64,000 nucleotides of DNA. Source: Bradyrhizobium oligotrophicum S58 (GTDB lineage: Bacteria; Pseudomonadota; Alphaproteobacteria; Rhizobiales; Xanthobacteraceae). The translations under genes were made by a program, and so were the position numbers. Position 1 is the first letter of the stretch; each line of letters opens with the position of its first letter. The stretch is taken from NCBI RefSeq assembly GCF_000344805.1, contig NC_020453.1, positions 434,001 to 498,000 on the forward strand. The letters are read 5' to 3'. This document shows positions 41,803 through 50,837 of this stretch, in pieces. Below the pieces are notes generated by a model, which was given only the letters and a program-made list of their open reading frames with translations, was not told the DNA's origin and ran no database searches.

Positions 41803-42660
41803 CGGGCTGCTCCAATCGGTCATGATGGGCGCAGATGTGCGTTTGCACGCAACGCTCATCGCGCCGGCATCAGGTGGACGTCTGATCGGGAATCGAGCTG
41901 CGGCCCGCCGCAGGGCGAGCCTTCGTTCTTGCGGCCGGGCTGGCGTCGCGCGAAGAATTCGTCGGCATCTTCCGCGCCCTTCCGCCGATGATGCGGTGGG
42001 CTGCGGTCACAGACGCCACGTAATGAGGCGGCGCCCGGAAGGTTCTGGTCCGCGCGGGGCCGGGCCGGTCAGCCGTGCGCCCAACACCCTAGTTCTTGAC
42101 CAATGGTTAACACGGATTCGCCGGCTTCGAAACCGCGCGGCGCGTGTGACGGCCGCAGCAGCTGTGAAGAGTGGCGAGCTGCGGCTTTGGAGTCACAACC
42201 GGCGCGTGAGCACCGTTGTGAGGATCGAGCCAATGGACATGCTCCTCATGCAATGTGCGATAACCGAACGTGATGCTGAGGAGCTGCCAAACGAGTCGTG
42301 CAATCCCACGCCGGCGCAACGTCGATCCGTTCGCCGCCTTCAGCCGGACTTGACAGACGCCCCCCACTGCCGAGTAGCCAGAGCCGTCCTTCCGCAAAGA
42401 CGGCGCGCTGGACCTGGGCATCCTGGGTTGCAGCGGCGGCACCGGCGAACCCGGTGAGTAGCGCAAGCGCCGTCAAGACGCGTCTCGTAGCGGTCATGGT
42501 CAAGTCGCGATATCTCGGCCGTTCGGGTCGGAGCCGTCAGATCGATACGATCGATTTGCGGCGGCGGGAAGCCGTCCGTGTCCTGACGCGACCAGCCGGC
42601 GCTGATGCGCGGCCGGCCGCCTTGATGTTCATCACCACGCATCGATGCTAAGCCTCACTC
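41803..42660. other. 858-bp gap with no clear gene
   Basis: The only candidate is a small signal-peptide-bearing reading frame on the minus strand (42246-42497), described separately. The rest shows no recognisable gene, tRNA or repeat from this window. Confidence 0.45.
42246..42497 (-). pseudogene. Possible remnant or small secreted protein
   Basis: An 83-residue reading frame. It starts with a good signal peptide (MTATRRVLTALALLTGFAGAAAA) and continues QDAQVQRAVFAEGRLWLLGSGG, which looks like the start of a longer secreted beta-rich protein. The tail after that loses resemblance to a folded domain and ends soon. Either it is a genuine small protein or the 5' end of a decayed gene; I lean to decay. 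Confidence 0.4.
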
Positions 42661-43158
42661 ATGCCATGTCCCTGCGGATCACAGCTTCCGTTCGACCGCT
42701 GCTGCGGTCCTTATCTGCTTGGCGATGCGATGCCGCCGACGGCCGAGGCGCTGATGCGCTCGCGCTACACGGCCTATACGCGCGACGATATCGGCTACAT
42801 CGCATCGACGCTCGCGGCCAGCCGCCGCAACGCGTTCGATGCAGTCGCGGCAAAGAGTTGGGCGACGCGGGCGACGTGGCTCGGCCTGCGCATCGTCTCG
42901 ACCGCGCGTGGACAGGAGAGCGACGCCGACGGCGTCGTCAGCTTCGTTGCCACCTATCGCGAAGGCGGCAAGACCATCGAGCACCACGAGACGTCGCAAT
43001 TCCGTCGCGACGACGACGGTGCCTGGCGCTTCGTCGAGGGCGACACGCGCGCCGTGGTCTCGGAGCCCAAGCGCGGCGGCGGTGCAGCGAAGGTCGGTCG
43101 CAATGACCCGTGCCCGTGCGGTAGCGGCAGGAAATATAAGTTCTGCTGCGGACGCTGA
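42661..43158 (+). CDS. YchJ-like protein with two SEC-C motifs
   Basis: A 165-residue protein of the YchJ family. An N-terminal SEC-C zinc motif ([13 protein letters not shown]) and a C-terminal one ([13 protein letters not shown]) flank the NTF2-like central domain ([38 protein letters not shown]). Two zinc knuckles, one at each end, are normal for YchJ but neat to see intact. Function is unknown, though a tie to the translation or secretion machinery has been suggested for SEC-C proteins. No operon partners. Confidence 0.92.
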   Translation: MPCPCGSQLPFDRCCGPYLLGDAMPPTAEALMRSRYTAYTRDDIGYIASTLAASRRNAFDAVAAKSWATRATWLGLRIVSTARGQESDADGVVSFVATYREGGKTIEHHETSQFRRDDDGAWRFVEGDTRAVVSEPKRGGGAAKVGRNDPCPCGSGRKYKFCCGR

Positions 43159-43170
43159 GCCGTCTAAAAT

Positions 43171-43559
43171 CTCAATTGCTGTTTTGCAGAAATTGCGATT
43201 GTATCCTCGCATCCCGTCCTCATGCAAAGGGGTGTACGCGTCGTCACGATACGTTGAGGCGGGGAGCGGTGGCCGTTTGCTTGTCAGGTGCTTTTGCGCT
43301 GGACGATTGGCAGCTTGCGGACGTTCAAGCCGTGTGGTCCTGGCGCCCCGACGCTGGCGCTAAGTACGCGTGACATGACATGTCGCGCTGATGACGGGGG
43401 CAACCAAGCCGGTCCCCGGGGAGAGCACGGAGCAGACGTTAAGACTATCGCGCAGGGAGGGCCGGGCTGTCCGGCTGGACCTGTGGTACCTGCCGCCTGC
43501 ATTTTTTCTGCAGGCGGGCCACGGGCCTCAGTCGAGGTCCGGCCTTCCCTGCGCCCTCG
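43171..43559. repeat. Dispersed ~390-bp element, copy 1
   Basis: This copy is about nine-tenths identical to 55695-56084 over its inner 350 bp. The conserved core includes CGCATCCCGTCCTCATGC, TTTTGCGCTGGACGATTGGC and GAGAGCACGGAGCAGACGTT. Near its end is a hairpin at 43493-43517 (9-bp stem CCGCCTGCA / TGCAGGCGG, T-rich loop). It fills most of the gap between the YchJ-like gene and the methyltransferase-glycosyltransferase gene. No ORF in it is preserved between copies. Confidence 0.88.
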
Positions 43560-43758
43560 CACCTTGAGAGCGCGAATGAATTGCAGAGCTCGGGCGCGAA
43601 CGTGCCGCGTGAACGATTGCGGCTGCCTCGTTTCGATGGGTTGCTGAAGCGCTCGTCGCGCTGGATGAGCAGCCCGGAGAACCTCTCCGCGCGGCCTTGA
43701 CTCCGCCCAACCCGGCTGGCCTTAGAGAGCGGGGGATTCCAAACGAGGATGGTATCAG

Positions 43759-45267
43759 GTGGCGGAATTGGACGGTCAGGTCCTGCAGGACCAGCATGAG
43801 CAGCCGCGAGCCGCATCAACGCAGGCGCCAGCGCCGACAACGTTGTCACCGCGCAAGGCCGCCATCCTCGACCACGCCAACCGTTTTGCCGATGCGCGGG
43901 CCGGCTGGCGCGACAAGGCCTCCTTCTTTCACGGCGAGGACGCCTGCTATCTGCGCTTCCTGATCCCGCCGGGCAGTCGCGTGCTGGAGATCGGCTGCGG
44001 CCTCGGCGACACGCTTGCGTCGCTGGCGCCGTCCTACGGCGTCGGCATCGATTTCAGCGACAGGCAGATCGCGATCGCCCGCACGCGGCATCCCGGGCTC
44101 ACCTTCGTCGTGGGCGATGCCGAGGACCCGGCGACGCTCGCCGCCGTCACCGGGCCATTCGACGTCATCCTGGTGCTCGACACCATCGGCTCGCTCGACG
44201 ACTGCCAGCAGTTCATCGAACAACTGCACCCTTTGTGCACGCGCGAGACGCGGCTCGTGATCGGCTACTTCTCGCACCTCTGGTATCCGCTCCTGAAGGC
44301 GGCGGAAGCTGCGGGCCTGCGTATGCCGCAGCCCGAGCAGAACGTGCTGTCGCCGGCCGACCTGCGCAACCTCGCTGTTCTCGCCGATTTCGATCCGGTC
44401 AAGTCCGAGCAGCGCGTGCTGTCGCCGCTGCGGCTGTACGGCCTCGGCCGTTTCGCCAACCGCTTTCTCAGCGTGCTGCCGGGCCTGCGCGCGCTGGCGC
44501 TGCGGCACTATCTGGTGTCGCGGTCGCTGCGCTGCGTGACCGACGACGTGCGCTCGGCGACAGTCGTGATCCCCGCGCGCAACGAGCGCGGCAACATCGC
44601 GCCGGCGGTGCAGCGCATCGCCGCATTCTGCAAGGATATCGAGATCATCTTCATCGAGGGCCACAGCAAGGACGGCACCTATGAGGAGATGGAGCGGGTG
44701 CGTGCGGCGTTCCCCGATCACGACATCAAGCTGATGCGCCAACCCGGCAAGGGCAAGGCCGACGCGGTGTTCACCGCGTTCGATGCCGCGCGCGGCGACG
44801 TGCTGATGATCCTCGATGCCGACCTGACGATGCCGCCGGAGCAACTGCCGAAATTCTTCGATGCGCTGCGCTCCGGCAAGGGCGAGTTCATCAACGGCTC
44901 ACGGCTGGTCTATCCGATGGACGAGGGCGCGATGCGCTTCCTCAATCTGATCGCCAACAAGACCTTCTCCTATCTGTTCTCCTGGCTGCTCAACCAGCGC
45001 TACACCGACACCCTATGCGGCACCAAGGTGCTGCGCCGCAGCGACTATGTCAGGCTCAAGGCCGGCAAGGCCTATTTCGGCGATTTCGATCCGTTCGGCG
45101 ATTTCGACCTGATCTTCGGCGCCTCGAAATTGAACCTGAAGTCGATCGACCTGCCGATCCGCTACGCCGCGCGCTGCTACGGCGAGACCCAGATCTCGCG
45201 CTTCCGCCACGGCTGGATGCTGCTCAAGATGGTCGTGTTCGCGTTCTTCAAGATCAAGGCGATCTGA
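43759..45267 (+). CDS. Fused SAM methyltransferase-family 2 glycosyltransferase
   Basis: A 502-residue fusion. Residues about 35-230 are a class I SAM-dependent methyltransferase, with motif I VLEIGCGLGDT at 75-85. Residues about 265-500 are a GT2 glycosyltransferase of the polyprenyl-phosphate mannose-synthase type (VVIPARNERGNIAP from 268; LDADLTMPPEQ with D353/D355; NGSRLVYPMDEGAM). No C-terminal membrane helices of the usual type are clear. It probably makes a lipid-linked sugar for the membrane protein next door, which starts 3 bp after its stop. The GTG start at 43759 has no strong alternative. Confidence 0.88.
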   Translation: MAELDGQVLQDQHEQPRAASTQAPAPTTLSPRKAAILDHANRFADARAGWRDKASFFHGEDACYLRFLIPPGSRVLEIGCGLGDTLASLAPSYGVGIDFSDRQIAIARTRHPGLTFVVGDAEDPATLAAVTGPFDVILVLDTIGSLDDCQQFIEQLHPLCTRETRLVIGYFSHLWYPLLKAAEAAGLRMPQPEQNVLSPADLRNLAVLADFDPVKSEQRVLSPLRLYGLGRFANRFLSVLPGLRALALRHYLVSRSLRCVTDDVRSATVVIPARNERGNIAPAVQRIAAFCKDIEIIFIEGHSKDGTYEEMERVRAAFPDHDIKLMRQPGKGKADAVFTAFDAARGDVLMILDADLTMPPEQLPKFFDALRSGKGEFINGSRLVYPMDEGAMRFLNLIANKTFSYLFSWLLNQRYTDTLCGTKVLRRSDYVRLKAGKAYFGDFDPFGDFDLIFGASKLNLKSIDLPIRYAARCYGETQISRFRHGWMLLKMVVFAFFKIKAI

Positions 45268-45269
45268 GG

Positions 45270-46907
45270 ATGGCCACCGGCGCCGCTGCGGTCGTCGCCT
45301 CTCCCCGCGCGACAGCCGGCACGCCACGCGACCCGCTCGACCGCCTGACGCCGTTCGGCTGGCGCGGCGGTGTCGCGGCTGCGCTGCTGCTGTCGCTCAT
45401 GTCGTTCCTGATCGTCGGCTATTTCACCGTCTATTGGCGCAATGCCGACATGGACTTCATGGTGGTCTACAACGCACTCGCCATGAATGATGGCGGCGCG
45501 CAGGCCTTCTTCGATCATCCGGCCTATCTCACCATCCTCTCGGTCGAGACCTGGTTCGCGCTGCTGCATCGACTTGGCCTGCTCGATGCCTGGACGTTGT
45601 CGGCGATCCCCACAGATCGCGCCGGTTTCGACGCGGCGATGACCAGTGCCGTCCATGCCGGACGCGTCGCCGCGCTGCTGATGGCGGCCGGCATCATCCT
45701 GGCCTTTGCTTGGGCCGCGCGCCGGCTCGTGTCGGATTGGCGCATCGCCCTGCTCGCTGTTACCGCCTTTGCGTTCTCCGGCGGCGTGCAGATGCATCTG
45801 CGCATCCTGCGCAGCGAGATGATCGCCGCGTCGTTCTGCGTGCTCGCGCTGATGATCCTGATCTTGGTGGCGCGCCGCGCGACGCCGTGGCGGCCACTCG
45901 CGATCGGCTTCGCAGCTGCGCTCTGCATGCTCGGCCTCGAGAACAAGGTCCATGCGATCCTCCTGATCGCCGCGCTTCCCGTGCTGGTGCTGCCGTTCGG
46001 CACGGCGACGAGCGGCAGCGTCGCGTTCTGGCGCACGCCGCGCGCCTGGGCCGCGGTCCTGGTCGCGGCGGTCGCCGCGCTGCTCGCAGGGATCGCTGCC
46101 TGGCCCCTGATCGCCGCCGGCCTCGATCCGGTCCATGCGACGGCTGCCGGCCTCAAGCCGATGCTGCTCGGCCGCTTCGGTGTCTATCAGTTCGCATTGA
46201 TCGGCGTGATCGCGGCCTGCACGGTCGTTTTCGCGTGGCTGTGGCGCGTGAGCGCAACCGAGACGCTTGCGGCGCTGCTGGCGGTGATCGCCGGCGCAAG
46301 CCTCGGCCTGCTCGCGCTGACTCTGAGCTACGACATCAACGATGTCGTGGTCGTGCTCAATCCGCTGGAGAAGATGATCACCTATGTCGACGCGCCCGAG
46401 GCCGCCGGCAGCCTGAGCGGTGCGATCGGCCTGTTGCTGTCCGGGCTGTTCGGGGTCATCAGGCGCTACACCTTCGTGCTGCAGCCGTCGGCGCGGCCTA
46501 CGGTGTTCCTGACCTGGCTGATCATCCCCGGCATCGTCATGGCCTGGCGCCGCGGTGAGCGGCAGGTGGCTCTCCAGGCCATTCTCCTGATGCTCGCTGC
46601 CATCGGCATCGACACGCTCGGCGTCCGGCGCGGGCTGAAGGTCGAGTACTTCGTCTTCACCGATCCGCTGATCATCATCGCCGGGATGATCCTGCTCGAT
46701 CAGCTGTCGGACCTGCGCTTCTCCCGCTTCGCCTATCCGATCGGTGCGGCGCTGCTCGCGCTCCATGTCGGGATCAGCCAGGCCGAGCCGGTCAAGATGG
46801 CGCTCAAGCGCAAGGGGCCCGAGGAGGTCTGCGAGTGGCGCGGCTACTACATGCCTCGGCTGGCGCTGCCCTGGTGTGCGCCGCCGAACAGCCCGCCGAG
46901 AATGTGA
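45270..46907 (+). CDS. Polytopic membrane protein, GT-C glycosyltransferase-like
   Basis: A 545-residue protein with about 10-12 predicted helices. The first periplasmic loop begins NADMDFMVVYNALAMNDGG; an acidic pair after the first helix is typical of GT-C (GT39-like) enzymes that use polyprenyl-phosphate sugars. Later helices are regular, and the last loop ends with YYMPRLALPWC. It starts 3 bp after the MT-GT2 fusion gene, so the pair likely forms a donor-making and transferring unit. The acceptor is unknown. The GntR gene converges 19 bp away. Confidence 0.82.
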   Translation: MATGAAAVVASPRATAGTPRDPLDRLTPFGWRGGVAAALLLSLMSFLIVGYFTVYWRNADMDFMVVYNALAMNDGGAQAFFDHPAYLTILSVETWFALLHRLGLLDAWTLSAIPTDRAGFDAAMTSAVHAGRVAALLMAAGIILAFAWAARRLVSDWRIALLAVTAFAFSGGVQMHLRILRSEMIAASFCVLALMILILVARRATPWRPLAIGFAAALCMLGLENKVHAILLIAALPVLVLPFGTATSGSVAFWRTPRAWAAVLVAAVAALLAGIAAWPLIAAGLDPVHATAAGLKPMLLGRFGVYQFALIGVIAACTVVFAWLWRVSATETLAALLAVIAGASLGLLALTLSYDINDVVVVLNPLEKMITYVDAPEAAGSLSGAIGLLLSGLFGVIRRYTFVLQPSARPTVFLTWLIIPGIVMAWRRGERQVALQAILLMLAAIGIDTLGVRRGLKVEYFVFTDPLIIIAGMILLDQLSDLRFSRFAYPIGAALLALHVGISQAEPVKMALKRKGPEEVCEWRGYYMPRLALPWCAPPNSPPRM

Positions 46908-46926
46908 TGGCCGAGGGTCGGGATCG

Positions 46927-47667
46927 TCACGACGATCCCGATCGCACCCTGCGGCGCGGCTTCACCGGCGCGAAGATCGCCGCGAGATCGGCGCCGTCCG
47001 GCGCCGTGGACTCGTCGAGCCGCAGCCGGCCCTCGACATGCAGGAAGTGCTCGCGCGACACCGCGATCGCGCGCATCAGGTCGCGCTCGCGCAGCGCCGC
47101 CACGATCGCGCCGTGCTCGTCGACCGCGCAGATCGATTGCGCCGCCGGCTCGTACACCGACACCATCACCGAGGAGCGGCTGAGCAGGTCGGCGAGCATC
47201 CGCGACAATTCGCCATTGCCGATGGAATCGACGAGATGGACATGGAATGCGCCCGACAGCCGCACCGACGCCGCGCGATCGCCGCGCCGTGCCGCCGCGT
47301 GCTCTTCGGCCAGATGTGCGTCGAGCCGGGCGAGCAGCAGATCGTCGATCCGCAGCACCAGCTGGCTCAGCACGCCGGCCTCGAGCACGCGATGCGCCTC
47401 GTAGACCCGCCTGACGTCATCGAGCGTCGGGCGCGGCACCCGCGCGCCGCGGTTCGGGATCATCTCCAGCCGCCGCTCGGCGCCGAGCCGGTGCAGCACC
47501 TTGCGGATGCGCTCGCGCGAAACGCCGAAGATCGCGGCCAGCGGCGTCTCGGCGAGCTTGGTGCCGGCTCTCAGCTTGCCATCGAGGAGCGCGCGCAGAA
47601 TGGCCTGATACACCGCCTCGTCCTCGGCGGGATTGGCCTTCCCGATTCGCTGCGGTCGCATCGCCAT
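46927..47667 (-). CDS. GntR/FCD-family transcriptional regulator
   Basis: A 246-residue regulator. The winged-helix domain is about 15-80 (AVYQAILRALLDGKLRAGTK; LAAIFGVSRERIRKVLHRLG). The FCD effector domain is about 90-220 (VYEAHRVLEAGVLSQLV; FHVHLVDSIGNGELSRML). Residues such as H in SGAFHVHL fit metal or effector binding. It is divergent from an ABC transporter operon with two palindromes in the gap, so it most likely controls that operon and itself. Confidence 0.93.
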   Translation of the reverse strand: MAMRPQRIGKANPAEDEAVYQAILRALLDGKLRAGTKLAETPLAAIFGVSRERIRKVLHRLGAERRLEMIPNRGARVPRPTLDDVRRVYEAHRVLEAGVLSQLVLRIDDLLLARLDAHLAEEHAAARRGDRAASVRLSGAFHVHLVDSIGNGELSRMLADLLSRSSVMVSVYEPAAQSICAVDEHGAIVAALRERDLMRAIAVSREHFLHVEGRLRLDESTAPDGADLAAIFAPVKPRRRVRSGSS

Positions 47668-47711
47668 GGCGATTTAGCTAGGCCCAAAGCCGCGGCACGT
47701 CACCTCCAAAA

Positions 47712-47723
47712 AATGTGCACATT
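47712..47723. promoter_or_regulatory. Perfect palindrome AATGTGCACATT, site 1
   Basis: A 12-bp perfect palindrome 45 bp before the gntR start. It is identical to the one at 47794-47805, centre-to-centre 82 bp, close to eight helical turns. The pair is the best candidate operator for the adjacent GntR protein. Confidence 0.75.
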
Positions 47724-47793
47724 CTGCTCCGCAGGGGTCAGTGGGTCGGCAATAGAATATGTTCAATCGCTTGATCCCACAGCCAAATATAAA

Positions 47794-47805
47794 AATGTGC
47801 ACATT
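47794..47805. promoter_or_regulatory. Perfect palindrome AATGTGCACATT, site 2
   Basis: Same palindrome as site 1, extended by one more A/T pair to AAATGTGCACATTT. It lies 62 bp before the start of the binding-protein gene, immediately after an AT-rich TATAAA stretch at 47788-47793 that may be part of its promoter. Confidence 0.75.
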
Positions 47806-47866
47806 TGGCACGTCGCTTGCTGAGCCTCGTTCGTACGCCTCGCGACAGCTCACACGGGATCCTCTC

Positions 47867-48901
47867 ATGCACCCCTTCTCCCGACGCAGCCTGCTGAAGA
47901 CCGGTGCGGCCTTTGCCGCCACCTTTGCCGCGCCATCGCTGGTGCGCGCCGCCCCGAAAGAGATCGTGATCGGCGGTCCCGCCGGTGCCGCCAAATATTT
48001 CAACGCCGATCTGTTTCCGGTCCTGGAGAAGAAGCTCGACTGCAAGGTGCTCTATGAGGGCACCAACTCGCTGACCAATCTGCAGAAGATGCAGGCCGAC
48101 AAGGCCAGTCCGAAGATCTCGGTCGTGATCATGGACGATCCCGTCATGCTGCCCGCGGCAGCCGAAGGGTTGATCACCAAAATGTCGTCCTCCAGCATTG
48201 CCAATCTCGGCAGACTGGTCGACGGCGCCGTGCACCAGGACGGCCTGTGGGCCAACTACCAGAAGCCCTGGGCCGGCATCGCCTATTCCAGCAAGCGCAT
48301 GAAGACGGCGCCGGTGAGCTGGGCCGATCTGTGGGACGCGAAATACGAGTCCAAGATCATCGTGCCGTCGCTGTCCAACACCGAGGGCTTCTGGACCCTG
48401 CTCGCGGCTGCGCATCTCGAGACCGGCAAGCCCTACAAGGAGGCGCAATACGATATCGACGCCGCCTTCAAGAAGGTGAAGAGCCTCAAGGCCAATCTGC
48501 TGAACGTCTATACGAATGCGCCGCAGGCCATCAATCTGCTCGAGCAGGGCGAGGCGTGGATGATCGGCGGCCAGTTCTCCGCCTACACCTTGATCCGCAA
48601 AGCCGACGGCTCGCCGGTCGATCTCGCGATCCCCGCAGATGGCGGCTTCGCCATGCCCTCCGGCATCGCCAAGGTGACGAACGGCCCGGCCGGTGATGTC
48701 GCCGATGCCGTGATCGATTTCTTCCTCAGCCCGGAGGCGCAGACCATCCTCGCCGACAAGGCGTTCGTCGCACCGACCAACCAGGGCACGCCGCGTCCCG
48801 CCGGCTTCCCTGATCCGGCACAACTGTTCGCACCGGACTGGGCGTTCTTCGCCAAGAACCGCGCCGGCTGGGTCGACCGCTGGAGCAAGGAGATGACATG
48901 A
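47867..48901 (+). CDS. ABC transporter periplasmic binding protein (PotD-like)
   Basis: A 344-residue solute-binding protein. The Tat-type signal SRRSLLKTGAAFAATFAA lies at 5-22 and ends ...RAAPKE, so export is by the twin-arginine route. The mature part has IVIGGPAGAAKYFNADLFPVL and GGQFSAYTLIRKADG, fitting the spermidine/putrescine (PotD/F) class. The ligand is not certain. The ATG at 47867 is preferred over an upstream frame since it gives the Tat signal. It overlaps the ATPase gene by 4 bp. Confidence 0.9.
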   Translation: MHPFSRRSLLKTGAAFAATFAAPSLVRAAPKEIVIGGPAGAAKYFNADLFPVLEKKLDCKVLYEGTNSLTNLQKMQADKASPKISVVIMDDPVMLPAAAEGLITKMSSSSIANLGRLVDGAVHQDGLWANYQKPWAGIAYSSKRMKTAPVSWADLWDAKYESKIIVPSLSNTEGFWTLLAAAHLETGKPYKEAQYDIDAAFKKVKSLKANLLNVYTNAPQAINLLEQGEAWMIGGQFSAYTLIRKADGSPVDLAIPADGGFAMPSGIAKVTNGPAGDVADAVIDFFLSPEAQTILADKAFVAPTNQGTPRPAGFPDPAQLFAPDWAFFAKNRAGWVDRWSKEMT

Positions 48902-49974
48902 GCGCCGCGCCGCATCTCGTCATCAGCGGAGTCTCCAAGCGTTTTGGCGCATCAACCGTGCTCGATCGCGTTGATCTCACGATCCGGCGCGGCGAGCTGG
49001 TGACGCTTCTCGGCCCGTCCGGCTGCGGCAAGACCACGCTGCTGCGCGCGATTGCAGGGCTGGCGCCGCCAGACAGCGGCACGATCGCGCTCGCCGGGCG
49101 CGACGTCACCCATGTGCCGCCGCATCGGCGCAATGTCGGCGTGGTGTTCCAGAGCTACGCGCTGTTTCCGCATCTCACCGTCGCCGGCAACGTTGCCTTC
49201 GGGCTGAAGGTGCGCGGCACGCCGAAGGCCGAGATCGATCGCGCGGTGCAGCGCGCATTGTCGCTGGTCAAGCTCGGTCATCTCGGCGGCCGCCGCATCT
49301 CGGCGCTGTCGGGCGGCCAGCAGCAGCGCGTCGCGTTGGCGCGCGCGATTGCGGTCGAGCCGGACGTGCTCTTGTTCGACGAGGCGCTGTCGGCGCTCGA
49401 TCGCAAGCTGCGCGAGGAGATGCAGGTCGAGTTGCGCCGGCTGCTGCAGGAGGTCAAGGCCACCGCGATCTTTGTCACCCACGACCAGGACGAGGCGCTG
49501 ACGATGTCGGATCGCGTCGCGGTCATGAACAAGGGCCGCATCGAGCAGCTGGCCGCGCCGCGCGAGCTCTACGCACGTCCGGCAAGCCTGTTCGCGCTCA
49601 ATTTCGTCGGATTGTCGACGCGCATCTTGGGCCAGGTCGTCGGGATTCAGGACGGTACGGTCGAGGTGGTCACTCCGGTCGGCCGGCTGTCGGCGCGTGG
49701 CGCGTTCCAGCCCGGCGCCTCGGTGATCGTGGCGACGCGGCCGGAGCAGCTGCGTCTTGGCACGGAGGCCGGCGCGAATGCGGCGAGCGGCCGGGTGCGC
49801 TCGGTCGTGTTCCAGGGCTCGCGGACGCTGGTCGACGTCGATGCCGGCGCCGGTGCGAGCCTGCTCGCCGAGCTGTCGGGACGCGAGGCGGAGGTGCCGC
49901 GGGTGCACGACGAGGTCCGCTTCGCCTGGCCGGTGTCCGAGACCTTCGCCTTCGCCGCGGAGGCCTCATCATGA
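48898..49974 (+). CDS. ABC transporter ATP-binding protein (PotA-like)
   Basis: A 358-residue importer ATPase. Walker A GPSGCGKT is at 39-46, the signature LSGGQQQRV at 137-145, and Walker B VLLFDE at 157-162, followed by ALSALDRKLREEMQ. A C-terminal TOBE-like regulatory domain spans about 240-350. It resembles PotA/FbpC. Overlaps of 4 bp on both sides tie it to the binding protein and permease. Confidence 0.94.
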   Translation: MSAAPHLVISGVSKRFGASTVLDRVDLTIRRGELVTLLGPSGCGKTTLLRAIAGLAPPDSGTIALAGRDVTHVPPHRRNVGVVFQSYALFPHLTVAGNVAFGLKVRGTPKAEIDRAVQRALSLVKLGHLGGRRISALSGGQQQRVALARAIAVEPDVLLFDEALSALDRKLREEMQVELRRLLQEVKATAIFVTHDQDEALTMSDRVAVMNKGRIEQLAAPRELYARPASLFALNFVGLSTRILGQVVGIQDGTVEVVTPVGRLSARGAFQPGASVIVATRPEQLRLGTEAGANAASGRVRSVVFQGSRTLVDVDAGAGASLLAELSGREAEVPRVHDEVRFAWPVSETFAFAAEASS

Positions 49975-50837
49975 CCGAGGCCGTGCTGTCGGCGCCTGTC
50001 GTCAAGCCCGCGCCGGATCGCGAGCGGCTGGCCGCATTCGGCTTCATCGCACCTTCCATGCTGATCATTGCGCTGGTGTTCGTGCTGCCGCTGGCGCTGC
50101 TGCTCGGCGTCAGCGTGCTCGATGCCAAGGGCGGCATCAATTCGGCGAACTACACGAGGCTGCTCGGCACGCCCTATTATCTCGGCGTGATCTGGAATTC
50201 GCTGCGGCTCGGCCTGCTGACGACCCTGATCGCGTTTCTCGTCTCCTATCCCGCCGCCTTTGCCCTCGCCCGCGCCCGCGGGCCGTTGCGCTCGACGCTG
50301 CTGGCGACGCTGTTCCTGCCGCTTGCGGCCTCGGTCATCGTCAAGGCGTTCGCCTGGACCATCCTCTTGCGCGGCGACGGCCTCATCAACACGGTGCTGA
50401 TCACGCTCGGGATCATCGAGGATCCGATCCGCATGATCTTCACCCAGACCGCGCTGATCACAGGTGCCGTCAACATCTTCCTGCCGTTCATGGTGCTGCC
50501 GATCTACGCCGTGGTGGCGCAGCTCGACGGCCGCTACGCCGAGGCCGCTGCGACGCTCGGCGCCTCGCCCATTGTCGTCTTCTTCCGTGTCATCCTGCCG
50601 CTGACTCTGCCCGGCATCATCGCCGGCGTGGCGCTGGTGTTCTCGCTGTCGGTGTCGGCCTATGTCGTTCCGATGCTCCTGATCGGCGAGAAATATCCGA
50701 CGCTCGCCACCACCATCGCCAAGGCCTATCTGCTGGCGCGCGAGCCCGGCTTCGGCGCCGCCGCCGGCGTCGTGCTGCTGGCGATCGCCGTGATCGTGGT
50801 TGCGCTCAGTACGCTATTGTCGCGGGAGCCCAAATGA
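49971..50837 (+). CDS. ABC transporter permease 1 (PotB-like)
   Basis: A 288-residue permease with six predicted helices. The EAA motif is AEAAATLGASPIVVFFRVILP (the loop that docks onto the ATPase), and the first helix is FIAPSMLIIALVFVLPLALLL. It matches the PotB/type I importer pattern. Overlaps the ATPase gene and the second permease by 4 bp each. Confidence 0.93.
   Translation: MTEAVLSAPVVKPAPDRERLAAFGFIAPSMLIIALVFVLPLALLLGVSVLDAKGGINSANYTRLLGTPYYLGVIWNSLRLGLLTTLIAFLVSYPAAFALARARGPLRSTLLATLFLPLAASVIVKAFAWTILLRGDGLINTVLITLGIIEDPIRMIFTQTALITGAVNIFLPFMVLPIYAVVAQLDGRYAEAAATLGASPIVVFFRVILPLTLPGIIAGVALVFSLSVSAYVVPMLLIGEKYPTLATTIAKAYLLAREPGFGAAAGVVLLAIAVIVVALSTLLSREPK

Noticed and set aside
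43284..43562. Minus-strand ORF inside the ~390-bp element
   Set aside because: The frame is not preserved in the second copy, which has indels and a different reading; the element behaves as a non-coding repeat.
45015..45269. Upstream extension of the GT-C-like gene
   Set aside because: It overlaps the 3' part of the MT-GT2 gene out of frame; the true start at 45270 follows its stop.
49757..50833. Upstream extension of permease 2
   Set aside because: It overlaps the ATPase and permease 1 genes out of frame; the ATG at 50834 gives the normal permease start.
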